Assembly (NCBI GenBank): GCA_963170055.1
Contig: CAUJGJ010000085.1
Coordinates: forward strand, 2,682,701 to 2,746,700
DNA from: Halisarca cf. caerulea
Taxonomy: Eukaryota > Porifera > Demospongiae > Chondrillida > Halisarcidae
Direction: 5' to 3'
Length of the DNA: 64,000 nt
The first letter of the stretch is position 1. Each line of letters begins with the position of its first letter. Shown here piece by piece: positions 28,201 through 40,200 of the stretch. The translations under genes were made by a program, and so were the position numbers. Under the pieces are notes generated by a model. It worked only from the letters and a program-made list of their open reading frames with translations, was not told where the DNA came from and made no database searches.

Positions 28201-31200
28201 TACACTGAATCCACCAGTTCTCGTCTGATCACTGAAGTTAAGCAGTGTTAGGCTGGGTTAGTACTTGGATGGGTGACCGCCTGGGAATACCCAGTGCTGT
28301 AAGCTTTTGCCTTTTCTTTCACTGAAGTACACACATTGGTTTAAAATGACGTTTGAATGTAGAGTTGTCAGCTTACGGCCATACTACACTGAATCCACCA
28401 GTTCTCGTCTGATCACTGAAGTTAAGCAGTGTTAGGCTGGGTTAGTACTTGGATGGTTGACCTCCTGGGAATACCCAGTGCTGTAAGCTTTTGAGTTTTT
28501 TTCCTTAAGTGCATGTATTGGTTCAAAATGGAGTTTGAATGTAGAGTTGTCAGCTTACGGCCATACTACACTGAATCCACCATTTCTCGTCTGATCACTG
28601 AAGTTAAGCAGTGTTAGGCTGGGTTAGTACTTGGATGGGTGACCGCCTGGGAATACCCAGTGCTGTAAGCTTTTGAGTTTTTTTTCCTGAAGTGCACGCA
28701 TTGGTTCAAAATGGAGTTTGAATGTAGAGTTGTCAGCTTACGCCCATACTACACTGAATCCACCATTTCTCCTCTGATCACTGAAGTTAAGCAGTGTTAG
28801 GCTGGGTTAGTACTTGGATGGGTGACCGCCTGGGAATACCCAGTGCTGTAAGCTTTTGCCTTTTGTTTACTCAAGTACACGCATTGGTTTAAAATGACGT
28901 CTGAATGTAGAGTTGTCAGCTTACGGCCATACTACACTGAATCCACCAGTTCTTGTCTGATCACTGAAGTTAAGCAGTGTTAGGCTGGGTTAGTACTTGG
29001 ATGGGTGACCGCCTAGGAATACCCAGTGCTGTAAGCTTTTGCCTTTTCTTTCACTGAAGTTAAGCAGTGTTAGGCTGGGTTAGTACTTGGATGGGTGACC
29101 GCCTGGGAATACCATGTGCTGTAAGCTTTTGAGTTGTTTTTCCTCAAGTGCACGCATTGGTTAAAAATGGAGTTTGAATGTAGAGTTGTCAGCTTACGGC
29201 CATACTACACTGAATCCACCAGTTCTCGTCTGATCACTGAAGTTAAGCAGTGTTAGGCTGGGTTAGTACTTGGATGGGTGACCGCCTGGGAATACCCAGT
29301 GCTGTAAGCTTTTGCCTTTTGTTTACTCAAGTACACGCATTGGTTTAAAATGACGTCTGAATGTAGAGTTGTCAGCTTACGGCCATACTACACTGAATCC
29401 ACCAGTTCTCGTCTGATCACTGAAGTTAAGCAGTGTTAGGCTGGGTTAGTACTTGGATGGGTGACCGCCTGGGAATACCCAGTGCTGTAAGCTTTTGCCT
29501 TTTCTTTCACTGAAGTTAAGCAGTGTTAGGCTGGGTTAGTACTTAGATGGGTGACCGCCTGGGAATACCCAGTGCTGTAAGCTTTTGAGTTGTTTTTCCT
29601 CAAGTGCACGCATTGGTTCAAAATGGAGTTTGAATGTAGAGTTGTCAGCTTACGGCCATACTACACTGAATCCACCAGTTCTCGTCTGATCACTGAAGTT
29701 AAGCAGTGTTAGGCTGGGTTAGTACTTGGATGGGTGACCGCCTGGGAATACCCAGTGCTGTAAGCTTTTGCCTTTTGTTTACTCAAGTACACGCATTGGT
29801 TTAAAATGACGTCTGAATGTAGAGTTGTCAGCTTACGGCCATACTACACTGAATCCACCAGTTCTCGTCTGATCACTGAAGTTAAGCAGTGTTAGGCTGG
29901 GTTAGTACTTGGATGGGTGACCGCCTGGGAATACCCAGTGCTGTAAGCTTTTGCCTTTTCTTTCACTGAAGTTAAGCAGTGTTAGGCTGGGTTAGTACTT
30001 GGATGGGTGACCGCCTTGGAATACCCAGTGCTGTAAGCTTTTGAGTTTTTTTTCCTGAAGTGCACGCATTGGTTCAAAATGACGTTTGAATGTAGAGTTG
30101 TCAGCTTACGGCCATACTACACTGAATCCACCAGTTCTCGTCTGATCACTGAAGTTAAGCAGTGTTAGGCTGGGTTAGTACTTGGATGGGTGACCACCTG
30201 GGAATACCCAGTGCTGTAAGCTTTTTAGTTTTTTTTCCTGAAGTGCACGCATTGGTTCAAAATGGAGTTTGAATGTAGAGTTGTCAGCTTACGGCCATAC
30301 TACACTGAATCCACCAGTTCTCGTCTGATCACTGAAGTTAAGCAGTGTTAGGCTGGGTTAGTACTTGGATGGGTGACCGCCTGGGAATACACAGTGCTGT
30401 AAGCTTTTGCCTTTTGTTTACTCAAGTACACGCATTGGTTTAAAATGACGTTTGAATGTAGAGTTGTCAGCTTACGGCCATACTACACTGAATCCACCAG
30501 TTCTCGTCTGATCACTGAAGTTAAGCAGTGTTAGGCTGGGTTAGTACTTGGATGGGTGACCGCCTGGGAATACCCAGTGCTGTAAGCTTTTGCCTTTTCT
30601 TTCACAGAAGTACACACATTGGTTTAAAATGACGTTTGAATGTAGAGTTGTCAGCTTACGCCCATACTACACTGAATCCACCATTTCTCGTCTGATCACT
30701 GAAGTTGAGCAGTGTTAGGCTGGGTTAGTACTTGGATGGGTGACCGCCTGGGAATACCCAGTGCTGTAAGCTTTTGAGTTTTTTTCCTCAAGTGCACGCA
30801 TTGGTTCAAAATGGAGTTTGAATGTAGAGTTGTCAGCTTACGGCCATACTACACTGAATCCACCATTTCTCGTCTGATCACTGAAGTTAAGCAGTGTTAG
30901 GCTGGGTTAGTACTTGGATGGGTGACCGCCTGGGAATACCCAGTGCTGTAAGCTTTTGAGTTTTTTTCCTCAAGTGCACGCATTGGTTCAAAATGACGTT
31001 TGAATGTAGAGTTTTCAGTATACGGCCATACTACACTGAATCCACCAGTTCTCGTCTGATCACTGAAGTTAAGCAGTGTTAGGCTGGGTTAGTACTTGGA
31101 TGGGTGACCGCCTGGGAATACCCAGTGCTGTAAGCTTTTGCCTTTTCTTTCACTGAAGTTAAGCAGTGTTAGGCTGGGTTAGTACTTGGATGGGTGACCG

Positions 31201-34200
31201 CCTGGGAATACCCAGTGCTGTAAGCTTTTGAGTTGTTTTTCCTCAAGTGCACGCATTGGTTCAAAATGGAGTTTGAATGTAGAGTTTTCAGCTTACGGCC
31301 ATACTACACTGAATCCACCAGTTCTCGTCTGATCACTGAAGTTAAGCAGTGTTAGGCTGGGTTAGTACTTGGATGGGTGACCGCCTGGGAATACCCAGTG
31401 CTGTAAGCTTTTGCCTTTTGTTTACTCAAGTACACGCATTGGTTTAAAATGACGTCTGAATGTAGAGTTGTCAGCTTACGGCCATGCTACACTGAATCCA
31501 CCAGTTCTCGTCTGATCACTGAAGTTAAGCAGTGTTAGGCTGGGTTAGTACTTGGATGGGTGACCGCCTGGGAATACCCAGTGCTGTAAGCTTTTGCCTT
31601 TTCTTTCACTGAAGTTTAGCAGTGTTAGGCTGGGTTAGTACTTGGATGGGTGACCGCCTGGGAATACCCAGTGCTGTAAGCTTTTGAGTTTTTTTCCTTA
31701 AGTGCATGCATTGGTTCAAAATGGAGTTTGAATGTAGAGTTGTCAGCTTACGGCCATACTACACTGAATCCACCAGTTCTCGTCTGATCACTGAAGTTAA
31801 GCAGTGTTAGGCTGGGTTAGTACTTGGATGGGTGACCGCCTGGGAATACCCAGTGCTGTAAGCTTTTGAGTTTTTTTTCCTGAAGTGCACGCATTGGTTC
31901 AAAATGGAGTTTGAATGTAGAGTTGTCAGCTTACGGCCATACTACACTGAATCCACCAGTTCTCGTCTGATCACTGAAGTTAAGCAGTGTTAGGCTGGGT
32001 TAGTACTTGGATGGGTGACCGCCTGGGAATACCCAGTGCTGTAAGCTTTTGCCTTTTGTTTACTCAAGTACACGCATTGGTTTAAAATGACGTCTGAATG
32101 TAGAGTTGTCAGCTTACGGCCATACTACACTGAATCCACCAGTTCTCGTCTGATCACTGAAGTTAAGCAGTGTTAGGCTGGGTTAGTACTTGGATGGGTG
32201 ACCGCCTGGGAATACCCAGTGCTGTAAGCTTTTGCCTTTTCTTTCACTGAAGTTAAGCAGTGTTAGGCTGGGTTAGTACTTGGATGGGTGACCGCCTGGG
32301 AATACCCAGTGCTGTAAGCTTTTGAGTTGTTTTTCCTGAAGTGCACGCATTGGTTCAAAATGGAGTTTGAATGTAGAGTTGTCAGCTTACGGCCATACTA
32401 CACTGAATCCACCAGTTCTCGTCTGATCACTGAAGTTAAGCAGTGTTAGGCTGGGTTAGTACTTGGATGGGTGACCGCCTGGGAATACCCAGTGCTGTAA
32501 GCTTTTGCCTTTTGTTTACTCAAGTACACGCATTGGTTTAAAATGACGTTTGAATGTAGAGTTGTCAGCTTACGGCCATACTACACTGAATCCACCATTT
32601 CTCGTCTGATCACTGAAGTTGAGCAGTGTTAGGCTGGGTTAGTACTTGGATGGGTGACCGCCTGGGAATACCCAGTGCTGTAAGCTTTTGAGTTTTTTTC
32701 CTCATGTGCACGCATTGGTTCAAAATGGAGTTTGAATGTAGAGTTGTCAGCTTACGGCCATACTACACTGAATCCACCAGTTCTCGTCTGATCACTGAAG
32801 TTAAGCAGTGTTAGGCTGGGTTAGTACTTGGATGGGTGACCGCCTGGGAATACCCAGTGCTGTAAGCTTTTGCCTTTTCTTTCACTGAAGTACACACATT
32901 GGTTTAAAATGACGTTTGAATGTAGAGTTGTCAGCTTACGGCCATACTACACTGAATCCACCATTTCTCGTCTGATCACTGAAGTTGAGCAGTGTTAGGC
33001 TGGGTTAGTACTTGGATGGGTGACCGCCTGGGAATACCCAGTGCTGTAAGCTTTTGAGTTTTTTTCCTGAAGTGCACGTATTGGTTCAAAATGGAGTTTG
33101 AATGTAGAGTTGTCAGCTTACGGCCATACTACACTGAATCCACCAGTTCTCGTCTGATCACTGAAGTTAAGCAGTGTTAGGCTGGGTTAGTACTTGGATG
33201 GGTGACCGCCTGGGAATACCCAGTGCTGTACGCTTTTGCCTTTTCTTTCACTGAAGTACACACATTGGTTTAAAATGACGTTTGAATGTAGAGTTGTCAG
33301 CTTACGGCCATACTACACTGAATCCACCATTTCTCGTCTGATCACTGAAGTTGAGCAGTGTTAGGCTGGGTTAGTACTTGGATGGGTGACCGCCTGGGAA
33401 TACCCAGTGCTGTAAGCTTTTGAGTTTTTTTCCTCAAGTGCACGCATTGGTTCAAAATGGAGTTTGAATGTAGAGTTGTCAGCTTACGGCCATACTACAC
33501 TGAATCCACCAGTTCTCGTCTGATCACTGAAGTTAAGCAGTGTTAGGCTGGGTTAGTACTTGGATGGGTGACCGCCTGGGAATACCCAGTGCTGTAAGCT
33601 TTTGCCTTTTCTTTCACTGAAGTACACACATTGGTTTAAAATGACGTTTGAATGTAGAGTTGTCAGCTTACGGCCATACTACACTGAATCCACCATTTCT
33701 CGTCTGATCACTGAAGTTAAGCAGTGTTAGGCTGGGTTAGTACTTGGATGGGTGACCGCCTGGGAATACCCAGTGCTGTAAGCTTTTGCCTTTTCTTTCA
33801 CTGAAGTACACACATTGGTTTAAAATGACGTTTGAATGTAGAGTTGTCAGCTTACGGCCATACTACACTGAATCCACCAGTTCTCGTCTGATCACTGAAG
33901 TTAAGCAGTGTTAGGCTGGGTTAGTACTTGGATGGGTGACCGCCTGGGAATACCCAGTGCTGTAAGCTTTTGAGTATTTTTCCTCAAGTGCACGCATTGG
34001 TTCAAAATGGAGTTTGAATGTAGAGTTGTCAGCTTACGGCCATACTACACTGAATCCACCAGTTCTCGTCTGATCACTGAAGTTAAGCAGTGTTAGGCTG
34101 GGTTAGTACTTGGATGGGTGACCGCTTGGGAATACCCAGTGCTGTAAGCTTTTGCCTTTTGTTTACTCAAGTACACGCATTGGTTTAAAATGACGTCTGA

Positions 34201-37200
34201 ATGTAGAGTTGTCAGCTTACGGCCATACTACACTGAATCCACCAGTTCTCGTCTGATCACTGAAGTTAAGCAGTGTTAGGCTGGGTTAGTACTTGGATGG
34301 GTGACCGCCTGGGAATACCCAGTGCTGTAAGCTTTTGCCTTTTGTTTACTCAAGTACACGCATTGGTTTAAAATGACGTCTGAATGTAGAGTTGTCAGCT
34401 TACGGCCATACTACACTGAATCCACCAGTTCTCGTCTGATCACTGAAGTTAAGCAGTGTTAGGCTGGGTTAGTACTTGGATGGGTGACCGCCTGGGAATA
34501 CCCAGTGCTGTAAGCTTTTGCCTTTTCTTTCACTGAAGTTAAGCAGTGTTAGGCTGGGTTAGTACTTGGATGGGTGACCGCCTGGGAATACCCAGTGCTG
34601 TAAGCTTTTGCCTTTTCTTTCACTGAAGTTAAGCAGTGTTAGGCTGGGTTAGTACTTGGATGGGTGACCGCCTGGGAATACCCAGTGCTGTAAGCTTTTG
34701 AGTTGTTTTTCCTCAAGTGCACGCATTGGTTCAAAATGGAGTTTGAATGTAGAGTTGTCAGCTTACGGCCATACTACACTGAATCCACCATTTCTCGTCT
34801 GATCACTGAAGTTAAGCAGTGTTAGGCTGGGTTAGTACTTGGATGGGTGACCGCCTGGGAATACCCAGTGCTGTAAGCTTTTGCCTTTTGTTTACTCAAG
34901 TACACGCATTGGTTTAAAATGACGTCTGAATGTAGAGTTGTCAGCTTACGGCCATACTACACTGAATCCACCAGTTCTCGTCTGATCACTGAAGTTAAGC
35001 AGTGTTAGGCTGGGTTAGTACTTGGATGGGTGACCGCCTGGGAATACCCAGTGCTGTAAGCTTTTGCCTTTTCTTTCACTGAAGTTAAGCAGTGTTAGGC
35101 TGGGTTAGTACTTGGATGGGTGACCGCCTGGGAATACCCAGTGCTGTAAGCTTTTGCCTTTTCTTTCACTGAAGTACACACATTGGTTTAAAATGACGTT
35201 TGAATGTAGAGTTGTCAGCTTACGGCCATACTACACTGAATCCACCAGTTCTCGTCTGATCACTGAAGTTAAGCAGTGTTAGGCTGGGTTAGTACTTGGA
35301 TGGGTGACCGCCTGGGAATACCCAGTGCTGTAAGCTTTTGAGTATTTTTCCTCAAGTGCACGCATTGGTTCAAAATGGAGTTTGAATGTAGAGTTGTCAG
35401 CTTACGGCCATACTACACTGAATCCACCAGTTCTCGTCTGATCACTGAAGTTAAGCAGTGTTAGGCTGGGTTAGTACTTGGATGGGTGACCGCTTGGGAA
35501 TACCCAGTGCTGTAAGCTTTTGCCTTTTGTTTACTCAAGTACACGCATTGGTTTAAAATGACGTCTGAATGTAGAGTTGTCAGCTTACGGCCATACTACA
35601 CTGAATCCACCAGTTCTCGTCTGATCACTGAAGTTAAGCAGTGTTAGGCTGGGTTAGTACTTGGATGGGTGACCGCCTGGGAATACCCAGTGCTGTAAGC
35701 TTTTGCCTTTTGTTTACTCAAGTACACGCATTGGTTTAAAATGACGTCTGAATGTAGAGTTGTCAGCTTACGGCCATACTACACTGAATCCACCAGTTCT
35801 CGTCTGATCACTGAAGTTAAGCAGTGTTAGGCTGGGTTAGTACTTGGATGGGTGACCGCCTGGGAATACCCAGTGCTGTAAGCTTTTGCCTTTTCTTTCA
35901 CTGAAGTTAAGCAGTGTTAGGCTGGGTTAGTACTTGGATGGGTGACCGCCTGGGAATACCCAGTGCTGTAAGCTTTTGCCTTTTCTTGCACTGAAGTTAA
36001 GCAGTGTTAGGCTGGGTTAGTACTTGGATGGGTGACCGCCTGGGAATACCCAGTGCTGTAAGCTTTTGAGTTGTTTTTCCTCAAGTGCACGCATTGGTTC
36101 AAAATGGAGTTTGAATGTAGAGTTGTCAGCTTACGGCCATACTACACTGAATCCACCATTTCTCGTCTGATCACTGAAGTTAAGCAGTGTTAGGCTGGGT
36201 TAGTACTTGGATGGGTGACCGCCTGGGAATACCCAGTGCTGTAAGCTTTTGCCTTTTGTTTACTCAAGTACACGCATTGGTTTAAAATGACGTCTGAATG
36301 TAGAGTTGTCAGCTTACGGCCATACTACACTGAATCCACCAGTTCTCGTCTGATCACTGAAGTTAAGCAGTGTTAGGCTGGGTTAGTACTTGGATGGGTG
36401 ACCGCCTGGGAATACCCAGTGCTGTAAGCTTTTGCCTTTTCTTTCACTGAAGTTAAGCAGTGTTAGGCTGGGTTAGTACTTGGATGGGTGACCGCCTGGG
36501 AATACCCAGTGCTGTAAGCTTTTGCCTTTTCTTTCACTGAAGTACACACATTGGTTTAAAATGACGTTTGAATGTAGAGTTGTCAGCTTACGGCCATACT
36601 ACACTGAATCCACCAGTTCTCGTCTGATCACTGAAGTTAAGCAGTGTTAGGCTGGGTTAGTACTTGGATGGGTGACCGCCTGGGAATACCCAGTGCTGTA
36701 AGCTTTTGAGTTTTTTTCCTTAAGTGCATGCATTGGTTCAAAATGGAGTTTGAATGTAGAGTTGTCAGCTTACGGCCATACTACACTGAATCCACCAGTT
36801 CTCGTCTGATCACTGAAGTTAAGCAGTGTTAGGCTGGGTTAGTACTTGGATGGGTGACCGCCTGGGAATACCCAGTGCTGTAAGCTTTTGCCTTTTGTTT
36901 ACTCAAGTACACGCATTGGTTTAAAATGACGTCTGAATGTAGAGTTGTCAGCTTACGGCCATACTACACTGAATCCACCAGTTCTCGTCTGATCACTGAA
37001 GTTAAGCAGTGTTAGGCTGGGTTAGTACTTGGATGGGTGACCGCCTGGGAATACCCAGTGCTGTAAGCTTTTGAGTTTTTTTCCTGAAGTGCACGCATTG
37101 GTTCAAAATGGAGTTTGAATGTAGAGTTGTCAGCTTACGGCCATACTACACTGAATCCACCAGTTCTCGTCTGATCACTGAAGTTAAGCAGTGTTAGGCT

Positions 37201-40200
37201 GGGTTAGTACTTGGATGGGTGACCGCCTGGGAATACACAGTGCTGTAAGCTTTTGCCTTTTCTTTCACTGAAGTTAAGCAGTGTTAAGCTGGGTTAGTAC
37301 TTGGATGGGTGACCGCCTGGGAATACACAGTGCTGTAAGCTTTTGAGTTTTTTTTCCTGAAGTGCACGCATTGGTTCAAAATGGAGTTTGAATGTAGAGT
37401 TGTCAGCTTACGGCCATACTACACTGAATCCACCAGTTCTCGTCTGATCACTGAAGTTAAGCAGTGTTAGGCTGGGTTAGTACTTGGATGGGTGACCGCC
37501 TGGGAATACCCAGTGCTGTAAGCTATTGAGTTTTTTTTCCTGAAGTGCACGCATTGGTTCAAAATGGAGTTTGAATGTAGAGTTGTCAGCTTACGGCCAT
37601 ACTACACTGAATCCACCAGATCTCGTCTGATCACTGAAGTTAAGCAGTGTTAGGTTGGGTTAGTACTTGGATGGGTGACCGCCTGGGAATACACAGTGCT
37701 GTAAGCTTTTGCCTTTTGTTTACTCAAGTACACGCATTGGTTTAAAATGACGTCTGAATGTAGAGTTGTCAGCTTACGGCCATACTACACTGAATCCACC
37801 AGTTCTCGTCTGATCACTGAAGTTAAGCAGTGTTAGGCTGGGTTAGTACTTGGATGGGTGACCGCCTGGGAATACCCAGTGCTGTAAGCTTTTGCCTTTT
37901 CTTTCACTGATGTACACACATTGGTTTAAAATGACGTTTGAATGTAGAGTTGTCAGCTTACGGCCATACAACACTGAATCCACCAGTTCTCGTCTGATCA
38001 CTGAAGTTAAGCAGTGTTAGGCTGGGTTAGTACTTGGATGGGTGACCGCCTGGGAATACCCAGTGCTGTAAGCTTTTGCCTTTTCTTTCACTGAAGTACA
38101 CACATTGGTTTAAAATGACGTTTGAATGTAGAGTTGTCAGCTTACGGCCATACTACACTGAATCCACCAGTTCTCGTCTGATCACTGAAGTTAAGCAGTG
38201 TTAGGCTGGGTTAGTACTTGGATGGGTGACCGCCTGGGAATACCCAGTGCTGTAAGCTTTTGAGTTTTTTTTCCTGAAGTGCACGCATTGGTTCAAAATG
38301 ACGTTTGAATGTAGAGTTGTCAGCTTACGGCCATACTACACTGAATCCACCAGTTCTCGTCTGATCACTGAAGTTAAGCAGTGTTAGGCTGGGTTAGTAC
38401 TTGGATGGGTGACCGCCTGGGAATACGCAGTGCTGTAAGCTTTTGCCTTTTGTTTACTCAAGTAAACGCATTGGTTTAAAATGACGTTTGAATGTAGAGT
38501 TGTCAGCTTACGGCCATACTACACTGAATCCACCATTTCTCGTCTGATCACTGAAGTTAAGCAGTGTTAGGCTGGGTTAGTACTTGGATGGGTGACCGCC
38601 TGGGAATACCCAGTGCTGTAAGCTTTTGAGTTTTTTTTCCTGAAGTGCACGCATTGGTTCAAAATGGAGTTTGAATGTAGAGTTGTCAGCTTACGGCCAT
38701 ACTACACTGAATCCACCAGTTCTCGTCTGATCACTGAAGTTAAGCAGTGTTAGGCTGGGTTAGTACTTGGATGGGTGACCGCCTGGGAATACCCAGTGCT
38801 GTAAGCTTTTGCCTTTTGTTTACTCAAGTACACGCATTGGTTTAAAATGACGTTTGAATGTAGAGTTGTCAGCTTACGGCCATACTACACTGAATCCACC
38901 AGTTCTCGTCTGATCACTGAAGTTAAGCAGTGTTAGGCTGGGTTAGTACTTGGATGGGTGACCGCCTGGGAATACCCAGTGCTGTAAGCTTTTGCCTTTT
39001 CTTTCACTGAAGTACACACATTGGTTTAAAATGACGTTTGAATGTAGAGTTGTCAGCTTACGGCCATACTACACTGAATCCACCATTTCTCGTCTGATCA
39101 CTGAAGTTAAGCAGTGTTAGGCTGGGTTAGTACTTGGATGGGTGACCGCCTGGGAATACCCAGTGCTGTAAGCTTTTGAGTTTTTTTCCTGAAGTGCACG
39201 CATTGGTTCAAAATTGAGTTTGAATGTAGAGTTGTCAGCTTACGGCCATACTACACTGAATCCACCATTTCTCGTCTGATCACTGAAGTTAAGCAGTGTT
39301 AGGCTGGGTTAGTACTTGGATGGGTGACCGCCTGGGAATACCCAGTGCTGTAAGCTTTTGCCTTTTCTTTCACTGAAGTACACACATTGGTTTAAAATGA
39401 CGTTTGAATGTAGAGTTGTCAGCTTACGGCCATACTACACTGAATCCACCAGTTCTCGTCTGATCACTGAAGTTAAGCAGTGTTAGGCTGGGTTAGTACT
39501 TGGATGGGTGACCGCCTGGGAATACACAGTGCTGTAAGCTTTTGCCTTTTGTTTACTCAAGTACACGCATTGGTTTAAAATGACGTCTTAATGTAGAGTT
39601 GTCAGCTTACGGCCATACTACACTGAATCCACCATTTCTCGTCTGATCACTGAAGTTAAGCAGTGTTAGGCTGGGTTAGTACTTGGATGGGTGACCGCCT
39701 GGGAATACACAGTGCTGTAAGCTTTTGCCTTTTTTTTACTCAAGTACACGCATTGGTTTAAAATGACGTCTGAATGTAGAGTTGTCAGCTTACGGCCATA
39801 CTACACTGAATCCACCAGTTCTCGTCTGATCACTGAAGTTAAGCAGTGTTAGGCTGGGTTAGTACTTGGATGGGTGACCGCCTGGGAATACCCAGTGCTG
39901 TAAGCTTTTGCCTTTTCTTTCACTGAAGTACACACATTGGTTTAAAATGATGTTTGAATGTAGAGTTGTCAGCTTACGGCCATACTACACTGAATCCACC
40001 ATTTCTCGTCTGATCACTGAAGTTGAGCAGTGTTAGGCTGGGTTAGTACTTGGATGGGTGACCGCCTGGGAATACCCAGTGCTGTAAGCTTTTGAGTTTT
40101 TTTCCTGAAGTGCACGCATTGGTTCAAAATTGAGTTTGAATGTAGAGTTTTCAGCTTACGGCCATACTACACTGAATCCACCAGTTCTCGTCTGATCACT

